A stretch of DNA of 64,000 nucleotides, from NCBI RefSeq assembly GCF_002269255.1, contig NZ_CP022823.1, positions 5,022,001 through 5,086,000 of the forward strand, read 5' to 3'. Each line of letters begins with the position of its first letter. Position 1 is the first letter of the stretch. Source of the stretch: Klebsiella quasivariicola (lineage in GTDB: Bacteria > Pseudomonadota > Gammaproteobacteria > Enterobacterales > Enterobacteriaceae). Positions 8,814 through 18,147 of the stretch are shown here, in pieces. The notes beneath the pieces were generated by a model that worked only from the letters and a program-made list of their open reading frames with translations, searched no databases and was not told the origin of the DNA. A program made the translations under genes and the position numbers.

Positions 8814-9036
8814 CGTCAACCTTAATTGAAAAGTATTCTTGCCGCTCTCGCGGGCGTCGGTAGCCAGCATGGTGAATTCATTCCCTCATTTCACATTGTC
8901 CCGTATTTCATCTTCATTATGAAACGATAAGGTGAAACAAAATTCACAACTAATTGTATTGCTGGATATTTTTTAAATTGTAACTATGCCATCGCGTACT
9001 ACAACCCGGTACGTCTACATAATCAGGAAGATTATC

Positions 9037-9327
9037 ATGAGAGAATTAACCGCATTTGAAATCGAAAATGTGAGCGGCGCAGGCTGGTTACAGGATGGCC
9101 TGGCTTCCTTAGGCAGCAAGGTCGGCGCCTCCGTATGGACGATGGGTACCGATGCCCTGAGCATCAGCCTGCCGCTGATTGGCACCATCAATCTGGCCGA
9201 CCTGGCGCCAGACCTGGGCAAAACCCTGGGCGAAAGCGTCGGGTCTACCATCGGCGGCACCATCGAAAGTGCGCTGGCGAGCCTGCCGGTAGTCGGTGGC
9301 CTGCTGAATAAACTGCTGGGCAACTAA
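9037..9327 (+). CDS. Candidate class II microcin-like precursor with Gly-Ala leader
   Basis: A 96-residue protein. The first 15 residues, MRELTAFEIENVSGA, look like a double-glycine-type leader for C39-peptidase exporters (acidic, Leu at 4, Glu at 8 and 10, hydrophobic Val at 12, GA before the cut). The predicted mature part is 81 residues, rich in Gly, Ser, Leu and Ala, with no Cys, two Trp, and amphipathic segments ending in GGLLNKLLGN. The ATG at 9037 is chosen over an open extension to 8986 because AGGAAG sits six bases before it and it puts the leader at the N-terminus. The gene faces hflC, has an AT-rich upstream region with a possible promoter (TTGCTG at 8959, TAACTA at 8981) and its own terminator. 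The leader pattern matches the two peptides at 49.8-50.5 kb, which suggests the same exporter. No immunity gene is seen beside it. Confidence 0.8.
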   Translation: MRELTAFEIENVSGAGWLQDGLASLGSKVGASVWTMGTDALSISLPLIGTINLADLAPDLGKTLGESVGSTIGGTIESALASLPVVGGLLNKLLGN

Positions 9328-9350
9328 TTCACGCCTCCGCAGTATGAAAA

Positions 9351-9376
9351 AAGGCGCCTGTTTCAGGCGCCTTTTC
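9351..9376. terminator. Bidirectional terminator between the microcin-like gene and hflC
   Basis: The hairpin AAGGCGCC-TGTTTCA-GGCGCCTT (9351-9373) has an A-run on its left and a T-run on its right, so it can serve both convergent genes. Confidence 0.88.
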
Positions 9377-9408
9377 GCGTTAGTACTTCAGATTTACACC
9401 TTCTCGGC

Positions 9409-10413
9409 TTATTTGCGTGCCGAATCCGGTGAACGCATATAGCGGAAGAAGTCGCTGTCCGGACTCAGGACCATCACGTCCTGATTACTCTGGAAGCTCT
9501 TCTCATAAGCACGCAGGCTACGGATAAAGGAATAGAAGCCTGGATCCTGGCTGAACGCGTCGGCAAACAGCTTCGCCGATTCCGCATCACCTTCACCGCG
9601 TAGGATACGGCCCTGGCGCTCAGCTTCCGCCAGCGTCTTGGTGACTTCATAGTCCGCGGTCGCGCGCAGTTTCTCAGCCTCTTCCTGGCCCTGTGAACGG
9701 TGGCGACGAGCAACCGCTTCACGCTCCGCGCGCATACGGTTGTAGATCGCTTCCGACACTTCCGCCGGCAGGTTGATCTGTTTGATACGTACGTCGACAA
9801 CTTCGATACCAAGCGCCGCCATACTGTTCGGGTTGATTACCTGCACTTTACCGTTGGTTTCGGCTTCTACACGCTCTGCCGCTTTGGCAATCGCGTCGTC
9901 AGCTGCCGGGGTGCTAACCTCGTCATCCGTACCCGCCGAGCCTGAGTTCAGCGCATCGCGTACTTCCAGGGTCAGGCGACCACGGGAGTCTGTCACGATG
10001 TCTTTCACATCCAGGCGACCAATTTCAGAACGCAGACGGTCCGAGAATTTACGCTTCAGCAGCACCTCGGCCTGAGAGACGTCGCCGCCGCCGGTAGCCA
10101 GGTAGTAACGGCTGAAGTCGCTGATACGCCATTTAATGTAGGAGTCGACGATCAGGTCTTTCTTCTCTTTAGTGACGAAACGATCGGCCTGGTTATCCAT
10201 GGTCTGAATGCGCGCATCCAGCATCTTCACCGATTCGATAAACGGGATCTTGAAGTGCAGGCCCGGCGCATACACCAGCGGCTTGTTCTCGTCGTCGCGC
10301 AGGACTTTACCAAAACGCAGCGTAATACCGCGCTCGCCTTCTTTTACGACAAAGACTGACATGTAGAGCACTACCAGCACGATGACAATGATCGCGATAA
10401 CAGATTTACGCAT
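9409..10413 (-). CDS. hflC: HflC, regulator of FtsH protease
   Basis: A 334-residue SPFH/band 7 protein that with HflK forms the periplasm-facing cage around the FtsH protease and modulates its access to membrane substrates. A single N-terminal membrane anchor is at residues 4-22 (SVIAIIVIVLVVLYMSVFV), followed by the band 7 domain (about 22-220), a charged coiled coil (about 220-290, EREAVARRHRSQGQEEAEKL) and a tail ending in MRSPDSARK. It starts 2 bases after the hflK stop, so translation is probably coupled. It ends the hfl operon, because an inserted gene and a terminator follow. Confidence 0.98.
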   Translation of the reverse strand: MRKSVIAIIVIVLVVLYMSVFVVKEGERGITLRFGKVLRDDENKPLVYAPGLHFKIPFIESVKMLDARIQTMDNQADRFVTKEKKDLIVDSYIKWRISDFSRYYLATGGGDVSQAEVLLKRKFSDRLRSEIGRLDVKDIVTDSRGRLTLEVRDALNSGSAGTDDEVSTPAADDAIAKAAERVEAETNGKVQVINPNSMAALGIEVVDVRIKQINLPAEVSEAIYNRMRAEREAVARRHRSQGQEEAEKLRATADYEVTKTLAEAERQGRILRGEGDAESAKLFADAFSQDPGFYSFIRSLRAYEKSFQSNQDVMVLSPDSDFFRYMRSPDSARK

Positions 10414-10415
10414 CG

Positions 10416-11678
10416 TTATTCCCCCTGACGCTGGTAGTCGTTACGCTGCGCGTTAGCGCGGCGTTGGTCCATAATGCTACCCCCGGTTGAGCTCGAGGTT
10501 GATGAGTTGCTGGCGCTGCTTGAGCTGGATGCTGGCGGCAGGCGCAGCAGATCGCTGGCGTCACTGCTATCGCTCTTTGCTGCCGGCGCAGCGGCGCCTT
10601 TCAGCATCTGGTCCAGCGGCAGAACCATCAGATTGCCGTTTTTGCTGTCATTGACCAGCACTTTACGGGTGTGGCTCAGCACTTTTTCCATGGTTTCGAT
10701 GTACAGACGCTCGCGGGTAATTTCCGGCGCGGCTTTGTATTCCGGCAGGATCTTCGCAAAGCGAGCCACTTCACCCTGGGCTTCCAGAACGGTCTGGGTC
10801 TTATAGGCGCGTGCCTCTTCGAGGATACGCTGCGCCTGACCATTCGCCCGCGGCTGAACTTCGTTGGTATACGCTTCCGCTTCACGGATGTACTGCTGTT
10901 CGTTCTCACGCGCGGCAATAGCATCGTCAAACGCGGCCTTCACCTCTTCCGGCGGACGCGCCGTCTGGAAGTTGACGTCCAGCAGAGTGATACCCATGTT
11001 GTACGGGCGAATCGTCTCTTCCAGCTCGCGCTGGGTATCGCTACGGATCACGGTACGACCTTCGGTCAGGATGCGATCCATGGTGTATTTGCCGATCACG
11101 CCGCGCAACGCGCTGTCGGTGGCCTGACGCAGGCTGTCATCCGCGCTGGTGACGCTAAACAGATAGCGCTCCGGATCGGTGACGCGGTACTGCACGTTCA
11201 TCTCAACGCGCACCACGTTTTCGTCAGAGGTCAGCATAACGCCGGAAGCCGCCAGTTCGCGTACCGACTCCACGTTCACCGCCTGAACGTTATCGATAAA
11301 AGTCGGCTTCCAGTTCAGGCCCGGTTCAACCAGATGGCTAAACTTGCCAAAACGAGTGACCACGCCGCGTTCGGCTTCTTTAATGGTATAGAAACCGCTG
11401 GCCGCCCAGATAATTACTGCTGCCGCGGCAACGATGCCGACAATACGCCCGCCCATCGGTCCACGAGGTCCCTGTGCGCTATTACCACCGCCCAGTCCGC
11501 CCTTGCCGCCGCCGAGCCCGCCAAGTTTTTTACTTAACTTGCGGAAGATATCATCCAGATCCGGTGGCCCCTGCTCGCGACCACCTTTGTTGCCATTTCC
11601 CTCAGAGTTGCCGCCAGGTTTGCTGCTCCCCCACGGGTCGCGGTCCTGTCCGTTATTACCGGGCTGATTCCACGCCAT
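10416..11678 (-). CDS. hflK: HflK, regulator of FtsH protease
   Basis: A 420-residue SPFH protein, partner of HflC. The N-terminal 75 residues are cytoplasmic and Gly/Asn/Pro-rich (GNNGQDRDPWGSS start, GGLGGGKGGLGGG repeat). One membrane span lies at about residues 78-100, then the band 7 domain (about 97-280), a coiled coil and a Ser-rich tail (SSSSSASNSSTSSSTGG, about 385-401). The length matches E. coli HflK. It lies between hflX (65-base gap) and hflC (2-base gap). Confidence 0.98.
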   Translation of the reverse strand: MAWNQPGNNGQDRDPWGSSKPGGNSEGNGNKGGREQGPPDLDDIFRKLSKKLGGLGGGKGGLGGGNSAQGPRGPMGGRIVGIVAAAAVIIWAASGFYTIKEAERGVVTRFGKFSHLVEPGLNWKPTFIDNVQAVNVESVRELAASGVMLTSDENVVRVEMNVQYRVTDPERYLFSVTSADDSLRQATDSALRGVIGKYTMDRILTEGRTVIRSDTQRELEETIRPYNMGITLLDVNFQTARPPEEVKAAFDDAIAARENEQQYIREAEAYTNEVQPRANGQAQRILEEARAYKTQTVLEAQGEVARFAKILPEYKAAPEITRERLYIETMEKVLSHTRKVLVNDSKNGNLMVLPLDQMLKGAAAPAAKSDSSDASDLLRLPPASSSSSASNSSTSSSTGGSIMDQRRANAQRNDYQRQGE

Positions 11679-11743
11679 GTATATGCTCCATATTTGTTTT
11701 TGATATCCCCACAGGGGTCAATATCTTCAGGCAAGTTGCAAGA

Positions 11744-13024
11744 TCAAACCACATAGTCAACAAGCGTTGGCTCTTGCTTACAGAGGCGCCGCCAGTCAAC
11801 GATCGGCATGCGCACCTGCAGACTCACGCTGCCGTCATCCTCCATCCACTCTTTTTCTATCGCCTGAAGCTGATAGAAGCGGCTTCTCAGTCGCCCTTCT
11901 TTCGGCGGTAAGCGCAGCGTATGCTGGGCCACTTCACCGGAAAGACGCTCTGTTAACGCCTGAAAAAGCAGTGGTACGCCCACCCCGGTCTGGGCTGAAA
12001 GCCAGACCCGAATGGGTTTATTTTCATCGTCACGATCGATGCGCGGTTCAAAATCGTCAAGCATGTCGATTTTGTTCATCACCAGCAGCGCTGGGATCTC
12101 ATCGGCCTCAATCTCAGCGAGAACCGTATTTACCGCATCAATATTTTCCTGCACGCGAACATCCGCCGCGTCAATCACATGCAGCAGCAGCGTCGCCTGA
12201 CGCGTCTCCTGCAACGTCGCTTTAAACGCGGCCACCAGATCGTGCGGCAGATGGCGAATAAAACCGACGGTATCGGCCAGCACCGTTTCGCCGACGTCAG
12301 GGACGTCAATGCGGCGCAGCGTCGGGTCGAGGGTGGCGAACAACTGGTTCGCGGCATAGACCTCAGCGGCGGTGATCTGGTTAAAGAGCGTTGATTTTCC
12401 GGCGTTGGTGTAGCCCACCAGCGACACGGTTGGAATATCGGCTTTCGCGCGCGACCGCCGCCCCTGCTCACGCTGTTTCTCGACTTTTTCCAGCCGCGAC
12501 AGGATCTGCATGATGCGGTTACGCAATAAACGACGGTCGGTTTCGAGCTGAGTTTCACCCGGGCCACGCAAACCAATACCGCCCTTTTGTCTTTCAAGGT
12601 GGGTCCAGCCGCGGACAAGGCGGGTCGCCATATGGCGCAGCTGCGCCAGCTCGACCTGCAGTTTCCCTTCATGGGTGCGCGCGCGCTGGGCGAAAATATC
12701 TAAAATAAGACCGGTGCGATCGATAACCCGGCATTCGCACAGGCGCTCCAGGTTGCGTTCTTGTGCCGGACTCAGGGCATGATCGAAGAGCACGACCGAG
12801 GCGCCGGTCGCTTTAACGGCTTCCGCAATTTCGACTGCCTTACCTTCACCAACAAAATACTTCGGGTGCGGTGCTTTACGGCTACCGGTAATCACCTGCA
12901 TTGCTTCGACACCGGCGGAAGAGGCCAGAGTTTCAAACTCCTGGAGATCTTCCATATCTTTGTCTTGCGAAAAATAGATGTGTACCAGTACCGCCTGCTC
13001 ACCGGCGTCATAACGGTCAAACAA
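11744..13024 (-). CDS. hflX: GTPase HflX, ribosome-splitting factor
   Basis: A 426-residue GTPase of the Obg-HflX class, known to split stalled or heat-damaged 70S ribosomes. The N-terminal HflX domain with a Gly-rich nucleotide loop lies at about 1-195 (signature GLRGPGETQLETDRR near 150-164). The G domain has G1 GYTNAGKST (about 204-212), G3 DTVGFI and G4 NKID, and a C-terminal domain follows. The gene lies 75 bases after hfq and continues the miaA-hfq-hflX-hflK-hflC unit. Confidence 0.98.
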   Translation of the reverse strand: MFDRYDAGEQAVLVHIYFSQDKDMEDLQEFETLASSAGVEAMQVITGSRKAPHPKYFVGEGKAVEIAEAVKATGASVVLFDHALSPAQERNLERLCECRVIDRTGLILDIFAQRARTHEGKLQVELAQLRHMATRLVRGWTHLERQKGGIGLRGPGETQLETDRRLLRNRIMQILSRLEKVEKQREQGRRSRAKADIPTVSLVGYTNAGKSTLFNQITAAEVYAANQLFATLDPTLRRIDVPDVGETVLADTVGFIRHLPHDLVAAFKATLQETRQATLLLHVIDAADVRVQENIDAVNTVLAEIEADEIPALLVMNKIDMLDDFEPRIDRDDENKPIRVWLSAQTGVGVPLLFQALTERLSGEVAQHTLRLPPKEGRLRSRFYQLQAIEKEWMEDDGSVSLQVRMPIVDWRRLCKQEPTLVDYVV

Positions 13025-13099
13025 GCGTAAACCCCTTATAAAATACCAGCGGGGAACACAGAAAACCTGGCTCCCCGGCGTGGAAAAACAGCACTGGCC

Positions 13100-13408
13100 T
13101 TATTCGGCGTCGTCGCTGTCTTGTTGCGGCGCAGAAGAGCCCTGCGCGCTACCACCGTGGTGATAGTTACTGGAACCGCCGCCAGCATTATTGCTGTGGT
13201 GAGACACCGGGCGAGACGGGACAACAGTAGAAATTGCGTGCTTATAGACCATCTGGCTGACCGTGTTCTTCAACAGGATCACGAACTGATCGAAAGACTC
13301 AATTTGCCCTTGCAGCTTGATACCATTCACCAAATAAATAGAAACCGGAACGCGTTCCCGACGCAAAGCGTTCAGGAACGGATCTTGTAAAGATTGCCCC
13401 TTAGCCAT
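13100..13408 (-). CDS. hfq: RNA chaperone Hfq
   Basis: A 102-residue Sm-like protein that forms a hexameric ring and pairs small RNAs with mRNAs. It starts MAKGQSLQDPFLNALRRERV; the distal/proximal face residues Q8, R16, R17 and R19, the Sm1 strand region (VPVSIYLVNGIKLQGQI) and the Sm2 motif YKHAISTVVPSR (about 55-66) are all present. The flexible tail is rich in Asn, Gly, Ser and Asp and ends DSDDAE, the acidic tip that helps RNA release in enteric Hfq. It sits between miaA and hflX as in E. coli. Confidence 0.99.
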   Translation of the reverse strand: MAKGQSLQDPFLNALRRERVPVSIYLVNGIKLQGQIESFDQFVILLKNTVSQMVYKHAISTVVPSRPVSHHSNNAGGGSSNYHHGGSAQGSSAPQQDSDDAE

Positions 13409-13500
13409 TCTCTCTTTTCCTTATATGTATGCTTGTTTTGTACTCAGAACCTTTCGATTCTCAAAAAAAATTACGCACGATACCGTTTAATTGTACACGT

Positions 13501-14451
13501 TCAGTTCTGGCTCGCACCAACAACCTGTAATACTTTGTTGAGCGCTTGTTCAGGTTGTTCACTGTCTAACCAGTGCACACCTTCCCAACCGCGCAGCCAG
13601 GTGACCTGACGTTTGGCTAACTGTCTCGTGGCGCAAACACCTCGATAAACCATCTCATCATACGGGATCTCGCCATTGAGATATGACCACATCTGGCGGT
13701 ATCCGACACAACGGATGGAAGGCATATCCGTATGCAAATCTCCGCGGGCAAAAAGCGCCCGTACTTCTGCTTCAAAACCTGAAGCTAACATCTGATGAAA
13801 ACGCTGTTCTATGCGTTGATGGAGCAGTTCACGGCTCGCCGGGGCGATGGCGAACTGATGCACCTGATATGGCAGAGCGTCTCCTGACGTTTGCGTCAGT
13901 TCCGTTAAAGTTTTACCCGAAATGAAAAAAACTTCCAGTGCCCGGGAAAGCCTTTGCGGATCATTTGGATGAATACGCGCAGCAGCCACGGGATCGATCT
14001 CCTGTAATTGCTGATGTAACGCGTTCCACCCCTGCTCTGCGGCCTGCTGCTCAATCCGCGCTCTGACCTCTGGGTCAGCCGACGGTAAGGGCGACAATCC
14101 TTCCAGCAACGCTTTGAAATACAACATTGTTCCGCCGACCAACAGCGGAATTCGCCCGGCGGCGACAATGTCCGCCATCGCCGCCAGCGCATCGCGGCGA
14201 AAATCAGCCGCGGAATAGGCTTCTGCAGGATCCAAAATATCCAGCAGCCGGTGCGGCGCAGCGCTAAGCTCCGCGGCATCCGGTTTGGCAGTGCCAATAT
14301 CCATTCCCCGATAAATGAGGGCGGAATCAACACTAATCAACTCTACTGGCAAAACTTTACGTAAGGCTATCGCCAGCGCGGTTTTGCCGGAGGCCGTCGG
14401 GCCCATTAAAAAAATTGCCTTGGGCAGGCTCGCCTCGGTTACATCATTCAT
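13501..14451 (-). CDS. miaA: tRNA dimethylallyltransferase MiaA
   Basis: A 316-residue enzyme that transfers the dimethylallyl group to A37 of tRNAs reading codons that start with U, the first step of ms2i6A synthesis. The P-loop reads MGPTASGKTALA (about 16-27), and SVDSALIYRGMDIGTAKP (about 40-57) and the tRNA-contact motif YRQMWSYLNGE near residues 250-260 are visible. The start overlaps the mutL stop region by 8 bases (14444-14451), so the two are translationally coupled. A 92-base gap to hfq probably carries hfq promoters. Confidence 0.98.
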   Translation of the reverse strand: MNDVTEASLPKAIFLMGPTASGKTALAIALRKVLPVELISVDSALIYRGMDIGTAKPDAAELSAAPHRLLDILDPAEAYSAADFRRDALAAMADIVAAGRIPLLVGGTMLYFKALLEGLSPLPSADPEVRARIEQQAAEQGWNALHQQLQEIDPVAAARIHPNDPQRLSRALEVFFISGKTLTELTQTSGDALPYQVHQFAIAPASRELLHQRIEQRFHQMLASGFEAEVRALFARGDLHTDMPSIRCVGYRQMWSYLNGEIPYDEMVYRGVCATRQLAKRQVTWLRGWEGVHWLDSEQPEQALNKVLQVVGASQN

Positions 14452-16303
14452 CTTTCAGGGCATTCATCGCCGAATGGAGATCTACAGGTTGTAACAGGCC
14501 ACCCGGCGGCGTTTTCACCAGCTGCGGGCAAAGACGTTCGACGTCCGCCAGCAGCGCAATCGCCTGCGCCATATTCCATGACGCCTGTTCGCTCGTCAGA
14601 TTACGCGCCATCCAGTGTGCGATGTTGCCGACGTCGAATGCGTTTTGCTGCGCCAGGTAGCCTATCAGTTCAGGAATCAAGATTTGTAAATTTTGTTGTC
14701 TTAAGGGTAAAGGGACCGCGCGCACCGTCACGTGCAGAGCATCGGCATGGAGCTCGATCCCCAGCTGCGTTAGCGCCGGCTGCGCGGCGGCCAGCGCCTG
14801 TTTTTCCCCTTCCGTGACTTTTAACCGCAGCGGGATCAGCAGCGGCTGGGCACATACCGCTTCCACCCCCGGCGTTAACTGCGCCTGGCGTAGCCAGCGC
14901 TCGGCTACAGCCAATGACAATAGCGCCAGACCGCCCTCGCGCTCCAGCAGCGCACAATCGCCGCCGACAATCGTCAGCACTCTGCCAAAGCTCTGGCTGT
15001 GGCCGGCCAGCTCTGTCGTGGTCGGCGTCTGTACCACTGGCTGCGGCGCGGCGGGCGTGTCGAGCAACTGACGATAAAGCGCGCCTTGCTGCTTCTGGTA
15101 ACCCGGCTGCGCGTGCGGCCAGCTCGCACCGCCCGGTTTGCCGCTGGAGGCGGCAGGCTCACGCGACGATGTATTGCTGAATCGGGTGGCCGGTTCACGC
15201 GCTTCCGACGGACGCGCAAAATGATTGCCTCCTGCGGCGATACGATTCTCCGGCATCTGGCGTGGCGCCGGCGGGTCGTCTTTTTCCGCCAGCGGCGCGT
15301 CAAGCTGCTGCTGCAGTACGCTTAGTACGCCCTGGTAGATAAAGTCGTGCACCAGGCGCGACTGATGGAATCGCACCTCGTGCTTGGCCGGATGGACGTT
15401 CACATCTACCTGATGGGGATCGATCTCCAGATACAGCACAAACGCCGGCTGCTGATCGGCTCCCAGCTTGTCTTCACAGGCCTGGCGGATAGCATGGTTG
15501 ATCAGCCGGTCGCGCATCATCCGCCCGTTAACGTAGCAATACTGAATTTCCGCCAGCGCCGAAGTGGTATGGAGCGGATCGGCAACCCAGCCACGCAAGG
15601 TCAAATCGCCATGCTGCCACTCGATCGCCAGCGCGTGTTCGAGAAAAGCGGCGCCGCAAATGGTTCCCAGCCGCCGCTCCCGCTGGCCATCCTGCGCCAC
15701 TGCCCGGTACTGGCGCATCACCTTGCCGTTATGACTGAGGTTAATGGTGACGTCGAAACGCGCCAGCGCAATGCGGCGCACCACCTCGTCAATGTGGCCG
15801 AACTCGGTTTTTTCGGTGCGCATGAATTTGCGCCGTGCTGGCGTGTTGTAGAACAGATCGAGGACTTCCAGGGTGGTGCCGACCGGGTGTGCCGCCGGCT
15901 TTACCGTCACCGCCTGATCGCGGCCTTCGGCATACGCCTGCCAGGCTTCCTGCTGTTCCGCCGTCCGCGAAGTCAGCGTTAAGCGCGCCACCGAACTGAT
16001 ACTGGCCAGCGCTTCGCCGCGAAAGCCGAGGCTGATAATCGCCTCCAGATCGTCAAGCGAGGCGATCTTACTGGTCGCATGGCGAGCCAGGGCCAGCGCC
16101 AGCTCGTCTTTTTTGATGCCGCAGCCGTTATCGCGGATGCGAATGAGCTTCGCGCCGCCGCGTTCGATATCAATATCAATCCGCGTGGCGCCGGCATCAA
16201 GGCTGTTTTCAACCAGCTCTTTCACCACCGACGCGGGTCGTTCCACCACTTCGCCGGCGGCAATCTGGTTGGCGAGCTGCGGCGGTAGAACCTGAATCGG
16301 CAT
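14444..16303 (-). CDS. mutL: DNA mismatch repair protein MutL
   Basis: A 619-residue GHKL ATPase that links MutS mismatch recognition to MutH nicking and UvrD. N-terminal ATPase motifs are VVKELVENSLDAGATRI (about 27-43), RDNGCGI and FRGEALASI (about 94-102). A Pro/Ser/Ala-rich linker spans about 335-430 and a C-terminal dimerisation domain about 430-619. It lacks the DQHAxxE endonuclease motif, as expected for methyl-directed gamma-proteobacterial MutL. It starts 10 bases after amiB and overlaps miaA by 8 bases. Confidence 0.98.
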   Translation of the reverse strand: MPIQVLPPQLANQIAAGEVVERPASVVKELVENSLDAGATRIDIDIERGGAKLIRIRDNGCGIKKDELALALARHATSKIASLDDLEAIISLGFRGEALASISSVARLTLTSRTAEQQEAWQAYAEGRDQAVTVKPAAHPVGTTLEVLDLFYNTPARRKFMRTEKTEFGHIDEVVRRIALARFDVTINLSHNGKVMRQYRAVAQDGQRERRLGTICGAAFLEHALAIEWQHGDLTLRGWVADPLHTTSALAEIQYCYVNGRMMRDRLINHAIRQACEDKLGADQQPAFVLYLEIDPHQVDVNVHPAKHEVRFHQSRLVHDFIYQGVLSVLQQQLDAPLAEKDDPPAPRQMPENRIAAGGNHFARPSEAREPATRFSNTSSREPAASSGKPGGASWPHAQPGYQKQQGALYRQLLDTPAAPQPVVQTPTTTELAGHSQSFGRVLTIVGGDCALLEREGGLALLSLAVAERWLRQAQLTPGVEAVCAQPLLIPLRLKVTEGEKQALAAAQPALTQLGIELHADALHVTVRAVPLPLRQQNLQILIPELIGYLAQQNAFDVGNIAHWMARNLTSEQASWNMAQAIALLADVERLCPQLVKTPPGGLLQPVDLHSAMNALKDE

Positions 16304-16313
16304 CCCCTGCTCC

Positions 16314-17669
16314 TTAGTTAATCAACATCCCGCCCGGCGCCGCAGCGCTGGCGGTTTGCGCCGCCTCCCCACGAGGCGCCGACTGCAGCGGATGCTGCAT
16401 AAAGTAGTTACGCAGGCCGTTGTAAATCGCCTGTGCGATCTGCTCCTGGTAATCATCGCTCCCCAGCAGCCGCTCTTCGCCGTTGTTACTGATAAAGCCC
16501 GTTTCCACGAGGATCGACGGGATATCCGGCGAACGCAGCACGCCAAGGCTGGCATGCTCCGGACGGCGTTTATGCAGGTTACCAATGCGCTGCAGCTGAC
16601 TCAGCACGTTTGTCGCTACATCGTAGCCGACGCGCTGGGAATGACCGAACTGCAGATCCAGCACCGCCTGGCTCAGGTAGGGATCGGCCTGGCTGTTCGC
16701 CAGCACGTCGCCCGCTCCGCCGAGCAGTTCAGACTGTTTCTCATGCTGCTCGAGCCAGCCGGCCATTTCGCTGTTGGCGCGACGGTTCGAGAGCACCCAC
16801 ACCGAGGCGCCGGTCGCATCGCGGTTTGGCGCGGCGTCGGCGTGGATAGAAACGAGGAAGTTGGCGTTTTGCTTACGCGCCACATCAGAGCGGCCCATCA
16901 CCGAAATAAAGTAATCTCCGTCGCGGGTCAGCACTGGCTTAAACTGCGGGTCGGCGCTCAGCAGCGCCCGCAGCTTGCGCGCGATGGCGATAGTCACGTT
17001 TTTCTCTTTGGTGCCGTTCGGGCCAATCGCCCCCGGATCCTGGCCGCCGTGTCCGGCATCGATGGCGATAATGACCTTATCATCCGCCGACACCGTGCGG
17101 GCCGCCGGGCGAGCCACGGTCTGATTGTTGGTCATCGCCGGCTGAGAGGTGGTCATCACCGTCTGCCGTTCAGGAGCCGACGAACTGAACGGGTTCCGCC
17201 CTGGCGTCGTCGTACGGGAAGACATCACCGGCGGCGGATCGGCCCGTTTCACCACCACGGGAGGCGGCGGTGGCGGCGGCGGCGCGTCGGCATTGATGGT
17301 AAAGACCACCGTGTAATTCGCCCCGTTCTGCTGCTTCACCGCCCGCGTTTTGCCATCTTCCGTCAGATCCACCAGCAAACGCAGCGTCTGCGTATCCTGC
17401 GGCGTGCCGGCGCGAATGCTCTTCACCAGGTTGCTGCCGCTAAACTGCAGCGGTAGTCCCTGCAATACGCCGGTCTGTTTGATATCCAGCGCCACCAGTC
17501 GTTTGCCCTGCGGGGTAAAGGAGTACTCCGGTTCACCGACAAAGCTAAGAGTAATACGGGCCTGCTGGTCACCGTTGGAGACCTGGATATCGGATAAACT
17601 CGCCGCAGTGGCGTGAAGACTCGACAGCATCAGCGCAGCGGCAAGCCAGGTGGTTATGCGATACTTCAT
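16314..17669 (-). CDS. amiB: N-acetylmuramoyl-L-alanine amidase AmiB
   Basis: A 451-residue periplasmic zinc amidase that cleaves septal peptidoglycan and is activated by EnvC. A signal peptide (about 1-22, ending ATAAS) leads to an AMIN domain (about 25-125) for septum targeting. A Pro-run linker follows (eight consecutive Pro near 130-138), then the Amidase_3 domain from about 195 with the zinc-binding DAGHGGQDPGA. The catalytic C-terminal Glu lies in the VETGFISN motif. No LysM repeats are seen. The last 30 residues, rich in Ala and Gly, are variable. It is flanked by tsaE (16-base gap) and mutL. Confidence 0.97.
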   Translation of the reverse strand: MKYRITTWLAAALMLSSLHATAASLSDIQVSNGDQQARITLSFVGEPEYSFTPQGKRLVALDIKQTGVLQGLPLQFSGSNLVKSIRAGTPQDTQTLRLLVDLTEDGKTRAVKQQNGANYTVVFTINADAPPPPPPPPVVVKRADPPPVMSSRTTTPGRNPFSSSAPERQTVMTTSQPAMTNNQTVARPAARTVSADDKVIIAIDAGHGGQDPGAIGPNGTKEKNVTIAIARKLRALLSADPQFKPVLTRDGDYFISVMGRSDVARKQNANFLVSIHADAAPNRDATGASVWVLSNRRANSEMAGWLEQHEKQSELLGGAGDVLANSQADPYLSQAVLDLQFGHSQRVGYDVATNVLSQLQRIGNLHKRRPEHASLGVLRSPDIPSILVETGFISNNGEERLLGSDDYQEQIAQAIYNGLRNYFMQHPLQSAPRGEAAQTASAAAPGGMLIN

Positions 17670-17685
17670 CCCGTCATCCTTCAGG

Positions 17686-18147
17686 CTAAATGGCTAAACG
17701 CGCCAGTAAAGACTCACCCCGTGAGGAGACCGCGGTAATGCGCGCCTCACGCCCTTGTGCCTGGTAATCGAGGTGAATTTCAACGTCCGGGTCAGGCAGG
17801 ACACCTGCGCCTTGCTGCGGCCACTCCACCAGGCAGATGGCATCGTCGGCAAAATAATCACGGATCCCCATAAATTCGAGCTCCTCAGGATCCGCCAGTC
17901 GGTAGAGATCGAAGTGATACACCATCAGCTTGTCGAGGGTATACGGCTCCACCAGGGTATAGGTTGGGCTTTTGACATTGCCGCGGTGACCGAGCGCCTG
18001 TAAAAAGCCGCGGCTGAAGGTGGTTTTCCCCGCGCCTAAATCACCATACAGATAAATCACGGTGGCGCCGGTACAGGCCTGCGCGATGCGGTCGCCAAGG
18101 GCCAGCGTGGCCTGCTCATCGGGTAAAGGAATCACTCGGTTAATCAT
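17686..18147 (-). CDS. tsaE: tRNA threonylcarbamoyladenosine biosynthesis ATPase TsaE
   Basis: A 153-residue P-loop ATPase that works with TsaB and TsaD to make t6A37 in tRNAs decoding ANN codons. The P-loop reads YGDLGAGKTTFSRG (about 34-47), a conserved SPTYTLVEPY follows (about 60-69), and the Walker B-like HFDLYRL and EWPQQG motifs are present. The start overlaps the end of nnr by 8 bases, so the two are coupled. Length is as in E. coli (YjeE). Confidence 0.97.
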   Translation of the reverse strand: MINRVIPLPDEQATLALGDRIAQACTGATVIYLYGDLGAGKTTFSRGFLQALGHRGNVKSPTYTLVEPYTLDKLMVYHFDLYRLADPEELEFMGIRDYFADDAICLVEWPQQGAGVLPDPDVEIHLDYQAQGREARITAVSSRGESLLARLAI

